Positions 33,846 to 45,707 are shown, counted from the first letter of the stretch. The stretch: DNA of 64,000 bases from Siderastrea radians (GCA_964017195.1 OZ024887.1:9152160-9216159); one strand, 5' to 3'. The notes: generated by a model not told the origin, from the letters alone. A program made the numbers and translations.

Positions 33846-35495
33846 AATTCAGCCATTCTACCAACTCAGCCATTCTACCAACTTCGAAGTGCTCTCTCGA
33901 GAAGTGTTGATGACCATTTCGCTTCTCGGCAGTGACTTGGCCAATTATCAAAATTTATCTCACCACTTTTGCGACTACTGCCAACATCAAACAATGGAAA
34001 TCAGTCCTCAGAGCAGCAAATAGATATCACTTACCTTCTATTATCTTGCAAGGCCCAGGAGAATGATTTATGATGTGAGTAAAATATCCATTTAAAACCC
34101 TGCAGACAAGGTGGATACAACATCAGATGGAAATTTAAATCTATTTAGCCAGCGAAGAAGAATCCAGGGTATAAAAAAACCATCAGTCTTACAGCATTCT
34201 AAGGACGAACGATGCTATGACGGTGATCACAAAAAACAACACAAATTCGACCAAACGACCCATCCTGACGCAGCGCTGATTTATTTGGTCAGAAGCCCGA
34301 GAAAACTGATAATTATAGCTCGTATTGTGTGACATGGATTTACTTTGCATGAAGCACTCGCGAAGGAGCGTGACGTACCTCGTACCCGACCCAGTACTTA
34401 AATACGGCGCGTTCTAGTCGCGGCTGAAGTTCAACTGGATCGAAGTTTTGTTCAACAGGCTTTCAGGTGAAGGCTTGGGAAAACGTGGACAAAATTAAGA
34501 CATTGTAACTTAATCTCAGCTTTGATATATCCTTAGCAATTTCTTAAAATTGTGGCTAATCACAACTTCAACGTTTTATGATGAGGTTCTTCTCCTGGAG
34601 AAAAAGAGTGCACCTACAATCTCAGACTATATTTTTGGGGCACTTGACATTCCGGTCTGCAACCCTCTCTCCTCGACTCCCCCCAATTAAAAGGCGTATT
34701 TGCAAAAACTGAATGCTTTCCAACATTTTGTCGAAAATTGTATTCAAGTGTGGCTCAACTGTTTGGCATTATTCGCCACTTTAATACACGGAACTTTTTT
34801 CGATTAATTTTGTTGTTGCTGTCGTTGTTGTTTTGTTTTTCGATTTCTATATAAAAAGCACTGCGAGAATGTGTTGCTATTGTGTTGGAGCACTGAGGAC
34901 TTTGTTGATGTTGATTATTAGGTAATATATTTTGCACCCTGAGTAGGGGGGGGGGGGGGAGGGAGAACAACGACGGGGTCTTATATTCCTGTTTACCAAA
35001 AAATACAGCTTTAAAAGCGTGTTTGTCAAGCATTTTTATTCCTGGTTGTTCTCTTTTCCTATTTGTTAAATTTTGTAAAACTTGGCTTTCAATATTAACC
35101 ATTTTAAAACTACTTTTGTAATTTTGATATTCTTTATGTAGGTTTTTATTTTATCTCCTTTGTATAATATGTAGTAAATTCATCTGTATATATCTTAATT
35201 GCCTAGATCCACTATGGATACTAGCGTCGTAGCCAAATAGGCTACCCTGGTTAAATAGAGTTATTATACCAATTTCTTTTGAGACTTTTTTGTTCTTTCG
35301 CTATTGTTATTTCTGTAATATTATATTTTATTCTATTAATTTACTTACTTATGGATGGTTTGTCTACTATGGGGCAGCTTCTTCTGTCTTGCATCCATGC
35401 TTATGGCTTCTAGTTCTTTTTTTTTTTTAGCTTAGTATACTAATTTGTCTGGATCATAGCACTTACAATAATAAATAGATAAATAAATCACAGGT
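33846..35495. other. gene-free stretch downstream of the BTB-kelch gene
   Basis: No supported gene. Contains agccattctaccaact repeated twice (33852-33882), a G-run at 34947-34961, and AT-rich sequence where minus-strand polyadenylation signals (tttatt on the plus strand near 35326) could serve the gene ending at 35496. Confidence 0.45.
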
Positions 35496-37346
35496 TCACA
35501 TGACAGCGCATTTGCGTTTCGCTTCTTTGTCAGCTGTACCATTTTGAAAGTTTGTAAGACATTCCTTGTAAACTTTCACTGAACAGCAAATTAAGCTATA
35601 AGTAAAAGATGTCCGTTGGGAGCGTATCATTTCAATAGGTATTCGAGTCTTCTCTTTCCATTCGTTTCGATCAAAATCATAACAATCGATTACTCCGTCC
35701 TTTTCGGACCTCCAGCTGTAAAAGGAACCATTGAACAAATACACCTTCCCGTCAACACACAACAAAGTTGCGCGAGATAAAGATGGTTTCCTCAAACTTG
35801 CTGCAAACTGCCATTCGTTGGTTGCTTCATGGTACACTTCACAACTTTCTAAATCTAGGTTGCCATTGTACCCACCAACAATGAAAATTTTCCCGTGTCC
35901 AGCAACACCGTGAGCTCTGGATCTCGGTTCTTGAATGTCAGCTATTTTGTCCCACGTGTCTGAAATCAAGTCATATCTGTCAGCTTCAGCCAGCTGGATC
36001 CTCTTCGGTCCGTTTGCTAGCGCTGTACCACCAATAAAATAGATAAAATTGCCGCTGCACACAACGCACATCCCCACTCTTCTACCCACATTAAATGATG
36101 ACACCCTATGCCATGAGTTCAATTCGGGTTTGTACTTAGTGATATTAAGCGTCTTAAGAGAGACGTGACTTTTCTCACAAAGCAAGTTTGTTTCGCCTCT
36201 ATGCCTCCATGCCCACCCACACTCTCGGCAACGTCTCAGTTCAGACACCAAAGCGTAAATTTCGTCTTCATTTCTAACAAAGAATTTACGAAATGTCCAT
36301 TCTTCTTCGAATGGCAATGACTTCCAGCAGTTGAAGTATGAATCGTACAGTATTATTCTTTTGTCTTCCTGGGATAAAAAATATAGCTTACCACGACAAG
36401 ACGTAACCACGTCAATGTAAGATGATATTGCACTTTGGAACCTAGTCCACTTGTCTTCACGAGGATAATAACACAGCACGTTATCTTTCTGGTCATCATC
36501 TTTCATATAGACTACAATAACAGGGGTCTCAAGCGACTTTCTTGGCGTAAGAGTGTAATGAAGATTGTTTTTACAGTCAATGAACTTTAAAGCATCCTTC
36601 ACAAGATCCATACAACCATCATTACTATTGACATGATCATTTGTAATGATGTCACTGTGTAAGTAGTCACGCGAAACGTAAACAAGTCGAACCTCACGAA
36701 ACAAGTCGGCAAAATATTTCTTTCGCTCGCTTTTTCTACAATCAGTCCACGTTATTATGATCTCAAACACATCTTCCTCGGCGCTAACAACTATCTCGTC
36801 ACTTGAAATGAACATTTTAACTTCCTTACTCGAGAGGCTCAAAAATTGTTCCGTTTTGGCGATGGTGGTAAAATTCACAAATATGAATTTTTTGATGTCG
36901 GCAATTAATTCTTCACATCGATATCTCTCTGCAAAATAATACATTGAAATACAGTTTGAAGCGTTCAGCATTTGCAACAAAACTCTTCCGGCGACAGTTT
37001 TCAGATGCGGAAGAAATAAATAGTCCGCCATCGCGATCAGCTCTTGGGCATTGTCTTCAGTTGATATCTGAACACTACCAGTGTAGATGAACTCTAATAT
37101 ATCTCTCAAACCAAGTTCAGTTAGCACTTCTAACCGAACTACTCCTTGGTTAGACTCCCTCATGTCGCTGTTGAACAGCTTGTGAAAGAATGGACTTGCT
37201 GCTGACAGAACACATTCATGAGCTTTGAGTGCTTTTCCACCTTCTACTACTAAAGTAACGTCGAAAGGATGATCGGATGTTTCTTGCGGAACAAAGACTT
37301 GTGTCGTGCTTGGAATATTACAGGCGGCTTCCGATGTCGCTTCCAT
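35496..37346 (-). CDS. BTB-BACK-kelch protein (KLHL type), intronless, 616 aa, with CaaX-like C-terminus
   Basis: Adaptor that in this family pairs with cullin-3 through the BTB domain and presents substrates bound by the kelch propeller for ubiquitination. BTB at about residues 27-133 (HPFDVTLVVEG, KAHECVLSAASPFF, LRDILEFIYTGSV). BACK at about 138-240 (NCISMYYFAERYRCEEL, SADEIVVS-like text, REVRLVYVSRDYL). Kelch blades at about 280-580, best seen as NFIYFIGG, KIFIVGGYNGNLDLESCEVY, TNEWQFAASL and KVYLFNGSF. Length matches the family (about 550-640). The whole ORF is uninterrupted in one exon, starts at the first ATG before the BTB domain, and has no close paralogue in the window. The end reads KEAKRKCAVM, a basic patch plus C-A-V-M, which fits a CaaX prenylation box. 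If used, it would place the protein on a membrane. Confidence 0.92.
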   Translation of the reverse strand: MEATSEAACNIPSTTQVFVPQETSDHPFDVTLVVEGGKALKAHECVLSAASPFFHKLFNSDMRESNQGVVRLEVLTELGLRDILEFIYTGSVQISTEDNAQELIAMADYLFLPHLKTVAGRVLLQMLNASNCISMYYFAERYRCEELIADIKKFIFVNFTTIAKTEQFLSLSSKEVKMFISSDEIVVSAEEDVFEIIITWTDCRKSERKKYFADLFREVRLVYVSRDYLHSDIITNDHVNSNDGCMDLVKDALKFIDCKNNLHYTLTPRKSLETPVIVVYMKDDDQKDNVLCYYPREDKWTRFQSAISSYIDVVTSCRGKLYFLSQEDKRIILYDSYFNCWKSLPFEEEWTFRKFFVRNEDEIYALVSELRRCRECGWAWRHRGETNLLCEKSHVSLKTLNITKYKPELNSWHRVSSFNVGRRVGMCVVCSGNFIYFIGGTALANGPKRIQLAEADRYDLISDTWDKIADIQEPRSRAHGVAGHGKIFIVGGYNGNLDLESCEVYHEATNEWQFAASLRKPSLSRATLLCVDGKVYLFNGSFYSWRSEKDGVIDCYDFDRNEWKEKTRIPIEMIRSQRTSFTYSLICCSVKVYKECLTNFQNGTADKEAKRKCAVM

Positions 37347-38054
37347 CCTAGCCTGACTAACCTGACTGTCGCTGTAATTTCAACCAGTGATGTTTAGGTG
37401 TATATAATGTATATAGTTCGGGATATGTAGCATCAATCGACAATAAGATTAGAATGCAAATATATTTACATTCTAATTATGTTATGCTGGATATTTGCCT
37501 CTGTATTGCATCATATCCAGCTCGCTGGGCATTCGTCATACATCGAGCTACTGCATTTCAAATGGTCATAATAGCGGCATGACAGGCAGAATTTAATGAA
37601 GTGTAACATGTATAGAAGAAATTCAACATGTTCAAAACAAATAATTGCAAATAATCTCCACAATTAGGAAGGTTTGTAAACGTCCTCACCTCTCTTCTAA
37701 AGACGAATATGCGCGAGATAACACTGTCGGTCCCAGTGTTCTGTGGCAAATGAAGTATCTATCAAAATTAACATGGAAGTTGGCAAAAGTAACAGGAAGA
37801 ACTGAATTGAAAAATCAATTACATTTTTAGACAAACAGCTTCCTGATACTTATATTGACCAAAATCAAAGGCAAAAAAATGTGGTCGGAGCTTGACTGAA
37901 AAAGAAACCAAACTAGACAAAATAACTTTTAATACTAAACAAAACGGGTGGTTTTAAGATCAAAGTCCTGTTGATACAATGAACGTGAGAAAAACGCCAA
38001 ATATTTTCTCAACCTGAAAAGAGGCACTGTTAAAATGGAACGATAACTCAACCA
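37347..38054. other. upstream region of the BTB-kelch gene
   Basis: AT-rich. A tgtatataatgtatatag tract at about 37393-37410 could serve as a TATA-like element on either strand, at a plausible distance from the ATG at 37346. No other gene was seen. Confidence 0.3.
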
Positions 38055-38204
38055 TCCTCGGAGACCTAGGGGCAGATAGTGGGGCAAGGGAAAGTCGGAA
38101 CGGGCGAAAAAAAAGTGGGCGAAGAAAAGTCAAGGGCCTTGACTTTTTTTCGCCCGTTATGACTTTCCCTTACCTTACTGTCTGGCCCTGGGTCTCCGAG
38201 GATG
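38055..38204. repeat. 150 bp hairpin MITE
   Basis: atcctcggagacctaggggc at the left pairs with the diverged gccctgggtctccgaggat at the right. The inner stem aacgggcgaaaaaaa pairs with ttttttcgcccgtt, closing on aagggcctt. Small dispersed snap-back element. Confidence 0.75.
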
Positions 38205-39352
38205 TAACTCAATCTAAGGACAATACCTTCTAATATTGAGGTATTTTTTCACAGGGTATGACTATGGGGAAAAAGCAGAACTTAGCAAGGATTATTGGTA
38301 TCCAAAAACAAAATTGTGGGAACTGGCACGCATTTTTCAGAGGTAATTAAGCAGCCCTAATTCTAAGGTATATGCGTCATGTTTGTTTAGTTTGTTGTTG
38401 TTGTTGTTCTTGTTGTTTTGTTTTGGGCCAAACGACAAAGAAGGAATCATGACGCTTTTAGCGCTCCCTTTCTCATGCGAAACAGTAGCAATTTCCTGGA
38501 GATGCCAAAGGCCTGGGCGAAAAATTGGCAACCTTCCAAACTGAACACGTGAACAAAACCGCTCACTTTAATTCGCTAACACTAATTAATGCTGACACGA
38601 AATGATGCATCCGACATGTCCGATGCACAAAATGTTTCCCATCCGGAGTTTTGGGCGATTTGGCCGCCATTCCTAGGCGCTCCGGCAGAGTGTCAGTCTC
38701 GTCACGACTCGAAAGTAGAATCCAAGCCTAAACGAGCCAAAAACGCGTAACGATTAGGCCGGTACAAGACATTATCAAAGCAAAGAACTCGCAAACACAG
38801 ACAAAACTGATAAAAAGAATTAGGAAGAGAGGAAAATAACATCTTGATTTGCGCGAGCTTCACCTGCAAAACTTGAAAATCTAAAAGTAAAGTTTTCCGT
38901 CTACTTTGCCTTTTTTCCAACATCAGCTCGATCGAGGAATGGCAGATAAAAATGAAGTATTTTTAAAAGAAAAAGCCACCAAACATTAAAATTTTCCTGC
39001 TATATATCTGGAAGTGATTTGGCAGGGGCCATTGTTCGTGGAATTTGACGTTACCATAGCCACCATACTTTGGCAGGCAGTTTTAAAAAATTTTAACTTT
39101 CTTGCAGTAGGTTTTACACGTTTAGATCATTTTAGTGTGTCTTTTTCTGGTTTTGGTTACCGGGTCAGTTTTGGCAATTCCAAAATGGCGGATTCAAGTC
39201 AGTTGGCCGCCGTTTTGAAATCATGAAGTAATCATTTCCACGTCATGTTACGTTACCACCTAATTTATGCTGCAGAGAGGTCCTCAAAGGAGACACGATT
39301 GGACTTACCACATACCCTCAAAGTTTTCCTGTCATAGCTTCAATAGGCCTTT
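38205..39352. other. gene-free stretch
   Basis: No gene is supported. A TTG/GTT simple repeat lies at 38393-38419. The sequence gccattttggaattgcc-type near 39175-39190 and ccgccgttttgaaatc near 39206 hint at old repeats. Confidence 0.4.
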
Positions 39353-39525
39353 AGCATGACTTAGTCACACGGTCCGCTATGCTGGATGGCAAATGGTGCA
39401 GTGGGACATCGAAAAACAATGGAATTAACATGTGAATGCCTGTTATCTCTTTATTTTTTATGTCCCATTGCGCCTTTGCCATCCAGCTTGGCGAATTTTG
39501 TACCATGGGACCAAGTCATGCAAAG
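39353..39525. repeat. imperfect hairpin of about 170 bp
   Basis: gcatgacttagtcacacggtcc and ctggatggcaaatggtgcag at the left pair with gccatccag and ccatgggaccaagtcatgc at the right, with gggacatc/atgtccca near the loop. Likely a diverged MITE. Confidence 0.5.
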
Positions 39526-39790
39526 GGTCTATTGTTGGAATTACGATGGTAGCGGAATCGCTACCCCACCCCCCCCCCCCCCCCAACTCTGCCTCCGTCC
39601 CAAAACACCATAAATGCCTGGCGTGAATAGGGTCTATATAAAAAAAAGTGCAGGTTGAAATGAGAAATTTTCCTTTTCTAATCAACTGTGTGGTAACGTA
39701 TACAAACTTCAGATGTTCCCGCATCACTCTTTTGACCGGAAATGGATTGTATTCTAGTCTCTGAATATTTTGTTCAACGTAGATGTGAAG

Positions 39791-39862
39791 GGTCCCATGG
39801 TGTAATGGTTAGCACTCTGGACTCTGAATCCAGCGATCCGAGTTCAAATCTCGGTGGGACCT
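39791..39862 (+). tRNA. tRNA-Gln (anticodon CTG)
   Basis: 72 nt with a full cloverleaf. The acceptor GGTCCCA pairs with TGGGACC. D-arm, anticodon stem CTGGA/TCCAG with loop CTCTGAA, and a T-arm with GTTCAAAT are all present. Internal promoters are intact (A box TGGTGTAATGG, B box GAGTTCAAATC). A T-run from 39869 serves as pol III terminator. The sequence follows the usual animal tRNA-Gln(CTG) pattern, with no intron and no mismatches. It should be functional. Confidence 0.96.
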
Positions 39863-40405
39863 TGTAATTTTTTTTTTTTTAAAAAACGGTTTATCGAAAC
39901 TTGCTATTAAACATGAGTTTTATGCCTGAGCACAGGTAGCAAGAGTTTTTGTTTGACGGAATATCGATAAATATTATCTTGAGTGGTTTTTTTAATTGAA
40001 ATTGTAGTTCATTTTCGTCTTGGCATTGCCTTACGATCGCCTCACAGTCTTCAGAATTTGCTTCTAACGGTCAGCTTAGCACAGCTAACTTCTCCATTTT
40101 AGAACATGTATGGCTTGGGAAAATACACAGGTTCTTTCACTTAAATAAAATTATTTTCACTTTAGGTAAATAAAGCTAATAATATTGAGTTTTCGCTAAC
40201 TATTACTTGAGTTTCAACAACACTTCTCCTGGAGGTTGATCCGGGAATAACAGATTGAATTAACAGTGACAACCGAACGACAGATCTTGATGTTGACACA
40301 TCCTATTTTCCTAGACCTAGCCTTACAATATGATGATTTTAAGAAAGTGTCCGCAAGAAGGAGGTTTGCAGAAGGGAAGCATAATATCAACGTTTTCAGT
40401 TACGT

Positions 40406-41066
40406 TTACTCTGCGTTGTGTTTACAAAGAAATTTTCTCATGAGGCTTTTAACACCGTCTCTTGTTTCTTTCATCCTCCAATAGTATCGCAAGGGACTGA
40501 AGAACGACGAAGAAAACACCACTGCCGCACAGACGTTCAAGGCCGCTCCGGATTGTTCGTAATCTTGAAAAAAGTGAAACACAACTATGCAACACAGGTA
40601 TGGAATATAACTAAGAACAAAAATTGCAAAATTATACAGAACTGTAAAGATAGATCTTTCGAATTGTTCCATGTTAATGGCACTATGATTTGTTTGTACT
40701 TGTCTTTGATGGCGACGAATGATTTTATAAACTTTGATATAAGCGAAAGCTGTCAAAACAGCACAAAGTACTCCCGCTAAAAAGAAAAGAACTACCAACA
40801 TATTAAAGGCTAATTCATTCGGAAAATACCAATTGTATTATGCGACAAGCTACCACGGCAATAAGTAAAACTGCAAACGTGACAGAAATAGTAGCGACTC
40901 GAAGCACTGTTAGAAGTGATCTTCGGCTCATATGCAGGCATCTTTCCACAGCGATCATCGTTATGACGACGACGGTTAAGGACGAAAAATATAATGCAAC
41001 AATTTCTGTTACAAGAAGAGTAATGTGGTGCAACTTTGTGTCTCCAGTTATTTCAGTCGATATTGG
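40406..41066 (-). pseudogene. rhodopsin-like GPCR, 3' part (TM3 to TM7), separated from its 5' part by a LINE
   Basis: A seven-transmembrane receptor, class A. TM3 ends in VVVITMIAVERCLHMSRRSL (E-R-C in place of DRY). Then come TM4 (LRVATISVTFAVLLIAVVAC), TM5 (MLVVLFFLAGVLCAVLTAFA), a basic loop 3 (KIIRRHQRQ), TM6 (FAIFVLSYIPYLCCIVVF) and TM7 with SSFFSPLRYYWRMKETR, a variant of NPxxY. A one-base frameshift between TM4 and TM5 near 40810-40825 separates the two frames. The N-terminal part with TM1 lies 4.6 kb away on the same strand (45708-45967). The missing middle holds most of TM2. The gene is dead in this copy. Confidence 0.85.
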
Positions 41067-41067
41067 A

Positions 41068-41264
41068 ATCTCGGACGACTTCCCGAAAGAAATTGAAGAT
41101 ATCCATAAAACGCTGTATCCAGTGTTAAAAAAAGCCAAACGGGATCAGAAGAAAGCATTTTTTAATTTTGACAAACTCATTATTGATGGGCAACTCTACA
41201 GAGGAAAAGAAACCAAAAACCTTCCCTACTATGGAAATATCATGAAGAACTTTGTTTACATGTA
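41068..41264 (+). pseudogene. LINE ORF1 C-terminal fragment
   Basis: The residues DFPKEIEDIHKTLYPVLKKA and KKAFFNFDKLIIDGQLYRGK correspond to the conserved C-terminal stretch of L1/Tx1 ORF1 RNA-binding proteins (a run of K/R followed by a DKL(I/F)(I/V)DG-type motif). The frame is open to TAA at 41263-41265. The upstream part of ORF1 is absent, as expected for 5' truncation during target-primed insertion. The frame continues to the left into antisense GPCR sequence, which is coincidental. Confidence 0.65.
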
Positions 41265-41526
41265 ATCCCATGAACGGTTTGAACTGAAGAAGAGAGAGAA
41301 CACAAGGCTCGAATACACGACTGGTAAATGATTAACTGTATGTTTACATGTGTGTGTGGCTTGTGTATGTGTGTTTTGTTCTTTATATCTTGTTTTAAGG
41401 GGAAAATAACTCTCGATCCGTACTTTAAAGAAACAATTACCACTCCGTATTTTAAAGAAATTTGCGTACACTTCCAAATGAAATCTCAAAAAAGGAATAT
41501 TTTCTATATATTACGAAAAGTCGTAG

Positions 41527-44500
41527 ATGGCAAAATTATTTAAATTAGTCTCCCTCAATGTAAGGGGTATAAACAATTTTCATAAACGTAGAGCCATATT
41601 CACGTGGTGTCGAAAAAGAAAAGCTGACGTCATATTCCTTCAGGAGACACATTCAAAGGAGGAATCTGCGAAACAATGGGTGAATGAATGGAGTGGGAAA
41701 ATTGTTTATTCACATGGAAGTCCAAATTCCTGCGGTGTAGCAGTGCTGAGAAGAAACGGATTTAATTGCATAATTCATAACACTATTATTGATCCCTCTG
41801 GGCGTTATATTATATTAAAAGTAGATATAGAAGACAAGGTTTATGGCCTAATAAACATTTACGCGCCCAATAAAGATAAAATAACTTGCAAATTTTTCAA
41901 AAATTTACACAAAAAGCTGCAAGAAGAGAATTTAGATTGTGTAGAAAATATTATTTGTGGAGGCGATTTTAATTGCCCTCTAAATCCAAAGCTTGATAAA
42001 AAAGGTGGTGTAATGGTGCCAAGAAAGATGGTAATAGATAATATTGAATGTTTACAAAATGAACTAGATCTTGTTGACATTTGGAGAATCAAAAACCCTC
42101 AAACTAAAAGTTACACCTGGAGCCAAACATCGCCACAAATTTTTTGTCGATTAGATTATTGGTTAGTATCTAACAACTTGCAAGACTTTGTTAACTCAAC
42201 GGATATTACTCCAGCGATAAAAACTGATCATGCAGCGATTGAAATTACCCTGACCGATTCATATCAAAATGCTAAAGGTCCTGGTTTTTGGAAAATGAAT
42301 GTCTCTCTGCTTGATGATGAAAACTATCTTAAGGATTTGGAAAACAAACTTCCACAATGGAAGATAACAGGTATGAATGACTTATCCGATAAACGCTCTG
42401 TCTGGGATTGGCTGAAATTTAATATTCGAAATCATGCCATTTCTTACTCTAAACAAAAGGCCAAAGAACGAAGCAAAGAGGAAAAATCTCTGCAAAATGA
42501 TTATCAAATAGCAACAAAGAATTTCGAAGAAGACCCGACTGTTTCGAATCAAAATCGTTTAAATGAAGCGAAAGAAGCTCTTGAACTTTTTTATGAGGAA
42601 AAAACAAAAGGTATTATCATTCGCGCAAGGGCTCGGTGGCACGAACACGGAGAAAGAAACACAAAGTATTTTTTAAATTTAGAAAAACGAAATCTCTAAG
42701 GTGCGGGATTGCAGAAAAACGCCTCACACTCATTTGCATCTCATTGGATAACAAAAGAATAACAAAACAGCACATTTGTTATATGCCTCGTTCTTTTAAC
42801 TCTGAATTAATTTTCCGCAATCCCGCACCTACGAAATAATGTTAAAAAGCATATTAGAAAATTACTGGTTAGTGGTGCTATCACAACCGATCCCTTCAAA
42901 ATACTTGATGAACAGAAGCGCTTTTATCACAACCTTTATAAATCTCAATTTCCCGGCATAGATAACAACGATGGCGAAATCTTTTTAAACAACTTGAACA
43001 TACCGAAATTATCTGAAGAACAGAAACAATCTTGTGAAGGTGAAATATCCCTTGAGGAATTAAAGTCCATCTTGGAAAGCTTTCAAAAGAACAAATCACC
43101 TGGTAATGACGGAATACCAATTGAATTTTATAAAACATGCTGGAACCTAATTAGTGATTCTTTTATCGAATGCGTTAATGAATCCTTCAAATTTGGTGAA
43201 ATGTCCTGCACGCAAAGAAAAGCAGTCATCACTTTAATTGAGAAACAAGGTAAAGATCGAACTCTTATGGAAAATTGGCGGCCAATATCCCTCATTAATG
43301 CTGACGCGAAAATAATCTCGAAAGCTATCGCAGCTAGAGTAAAAGATGTCTTGCCAAGCATTATTCATCACAATCAAACCGGCTATGTCAAAGACCGTTA
43401 CATTGGAGAGACAGTGAGATCGATTTTTGACATAATGGAATTTACGGATAACGAGAACATTCCTGGCATTTTGATTTTTATTGATTTTAGAAAAGCCTTT
43501 GACACCTTAGAATGGCATTATCTTTTTAGCTGTTTGAAAGCGTTTAATTTCGGCCCTGACTTAATAAATTGGGTTAGAACTTTTTATCAAAATATTCAGA
43601 GCTGTGTAATAAACAATGGTTTAGCATCGGATTATTTCACCTTAGAACGAGGTGTGAGACAGGGCGACCCCCTTTCCCCCTACCTCTTCCTCTTAGCCAT
43701 CGAGACCTTGGCAATTTCTATTCGACAAAATCCTGAAATTGAGGGAATTAAAATAGGAAAAAATGAAACTAAGCTTCTTCAATATGCAGACGATACTACT
43801 GCTGTGTTATCAAATTTAAACTCGGCAAATGTTTTATTTCAACAAATGAATTTATTTAAGAATTTATGCGGACTTGAAGTCAACAGTTCAAAAACAGAAG
43901 GTATGTGGATTGGGTCTCTTAAAAAAAACGAAGAAAAGCCACTTGGAATAAATTGGCCAAATGAACCTATTAAAGCTTTAGGAGTATCTTTCACGTACGA
44001 TCAAATATTACTTTACGAAAATAATTTCCGGGAGAAACTCGATAATATGAAAAAACTTACAAATATTTGGTCTTCAAGAGGACTTTCCATTTATGGAAAG
44101 GTCACTATTATTAAATCTTTACTCATCCCTAAATTAGTCTATGCGTCCTCCTTGCTTCCAACCCCGGCAAGTATTATCAAACAAGTAAATCATATAATCT
44201 ACACATTTTTATGGAAAGGAAAAGACAAGGTGACAAAGCTCTCAGCAATTAACGACTTTGAAGGTGGAGGTATAAAAATGATAGACATAGACAGCATGAT
44301 CAAAGCTCTTAGGCTAGCCTGGTTGAACCGAATATTCAATAATAATGAAAGTACATGGAAAATCTATTTGATGCATCTCTTAAAAGATGTTGGGGGCTCA
44401 TTCATTTTTGAATGCAACTACGAAATAAAAGATCTTTCGATAACCTCAATTTTCTATAGGGAACTGCTGCAATGGTGGTCAGAATTCCGAGATCTCTTTT

Positions 44501-45423
44501 CTGATGAGAAAAATTGGATATCTGTAGTTTGGAATCACAAAGATATAAGAATAAATGGAAAACCTGTTTTTTATAGGACATACTATGATTCCGGGATTTG
44601 CACTGTTGATGATCTCCTATTAAATCTAAACAACATCGAATCATTCGACATAATAAGAAACAAAATAAAAAAGGTCAATTTTCTTACATGGACAGGTCTT
44701 AGACATTCAATACCTTCCGAATTAAAAACAGTTCAGTACAGGTTCACAAGAGGGAATCCCTCTTTTAAGTACAACAATGTTATTTTTGACATTACAAAAA
44801 AGAGATCAAAAGACTACTATTCCCTGATAATTAGTAAAAAAGCTCAGCTACCTAATAACGTTCAGAAACTAAGACAACATTTCAACTTAACCGATGAAGA
44901 ACTGAAAGTTGCCTTCACCCTACCGCATAAAATAGCGAATGAACCTTATGTCAAAGCTTTTCAATACAAAATTTTAAACTCAATTCTTTATACTAACACG
45001 AAATTATTTAAAATTGGATACAGCGAGCATGATAAATGTACTTTCTGCAACAATGAATCAGAAACATTACACCACCTATTTTTCAACTGTCCTCACTCAA
45101 ATCTATTTTGGAAACATCTGGAAAAATATTACTTTAACCTAACAAAACAACTTAAAGTTCTCAGCCTTCAAGAAATCATTATAGGTATTACAGCATCATC
45201 ATGCCCCTTACTAAACTATCTAATTTTAATCGGTAAAGTTTATATTTGGGATTGCAGGAGGAAGTGTGTACGGCCGTATATAGAAGGTTTTATACTGAAA
45301 ATAAAAACAAAATATCAGATAGAAAAATATATGGCGACCAAAAACAACGATCTAGAAGCATTTTATAAGAAATGGACGGGAAATTTTCCACTCTTAGTTC
45401 AGTCGATTTGTACACGGTTGTAA
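41527..45423 (+). pseudogene. LINE ORF2: AP endonuclease plus reverse transcriptase, split by a MITE
   Basis: Endonuclease at about residues 1-240: LVSLNVRGI, IFLQETH, NIYAPN, CGGDFN, DYWLVS and KTDHAAIEI, all typical of APE-type nucleases that nick DNA for target-primed reverse transcription. The first open part ends at 42699 where a MITE begins. The frame resumes after it at about 42831 and runs to 45423. RT motifs: KSPGNDGIPIEFYK, ENWRPISLINADAKI, IFIDFRKAFD, GVRQGDPLSPYLF and LQYADDTTA (catalytic YADD), then LGVSF. The C-terminus carries a CTFCNNESETLHHLFFNCPH zinc knuckle. Total coding about 1260 codons, usual for this clade. Apart from the MITE I see no stop. Confidence 0.88.
42692..42830. 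mobile_element. MITE of about 130 bp inside the LINE ORF2
   Basis: Terminal repeats aggtgcgggattgcagaaaa (42699-42718) and ttttccgcaatcccgcacct (42811-42830) are inverted with one mismatch. The heptamer acgaaat is present on both sides (42687-42693 and 42831-42837), a probable target duplication. If so, five extra bases (ctcta) belong to the left end of the element. Removing the insert together with one copy of the heptamer would leave ORF2 in frame. Confidence 0.75.
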
Positions 45424-45455
45424 AGGTTGGCTCAGTAATCCAGACCCCGGTTGTT

Positions 45456-45558
45456 GTAGCCTGCGAGCAGGCTCACTCGTTTGGGCTCACTTGTTCGCGG
45501 CTTTCGCCGCCAAGATAGTCGCGCAAAGTCCCCAAAATTAAGTGAGCCTGCTCCGAGC
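45456..45558. mobile_element. MITE with tagcctgcgagcaggctcact ends
   Basis: gtagcctgcgagcaggctca at the left pairs with gtgagcctgctccgagctac at the right. The interior has gcggctttcgccgccaagat. It belongs to the same family as the terminal repeats at 57684 and 59209. Confidence 0.65.
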
Positions 45559-45560
45559 TA

Positions 45561-45706
45561 CGGGTTGTTCAAAGAGCGGATAACCCTATCCGCCGGGTAA
45601 ATCCCTATCCAGTGGATAGTAGGCTTTGTTTTCAGTTAACATTTATTCGCTGGAGAGCGATTTATACGGTAGATAGCGTTATCCACCCTTTGAACAACCG
45701 GGCCCA
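45561..45706. mobile_element. MITE with ggttgttcaaag ends
   Basis: gggttgttcaaagagcggat (left) and atccaccctttgaacaaccg (right) are inverted over about 25 bp with few mismatches. There is an inner pair around atcc(g/a)...ggatag. It directly abuts the GPCR 5' fragment. Confidence 0.7.
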
Positions 45707-45707
45707 G

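Larger units (their letters stand above)
41067..45455 (+). mobile_element. 5'-truncated L1/Tx1-clade LINE inserted in the GPCR gene
   Basis: It starts within the C-terminal part of ORF1 and runs through a nearly full ORF2 (endonuclease, reverse transcriptase, C-terminal zinc knuckle) to about 45455, where other elements follow. Orientation is opposite to the GPCR. Only one disruption of ORF2 is seen, a MITE at about 42694-42830, so the insertion is young. No poly-A tail is seen before the next element. Confidence 0.85.

Noticed and set aside
40840..41265. 141-codon plus-strand ORF overlapping the GPCR
   Set aside because: Only its last about 65 residues are real (LINE ORF1 tail); the rest is antisense to GPCR coding sequence.
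41859..42092. Minus-strand ORFs across the LINE and opposite the BTB-kelch and gypsy genes
   Set aside because: They are antisense shadows of clear coding sequence.
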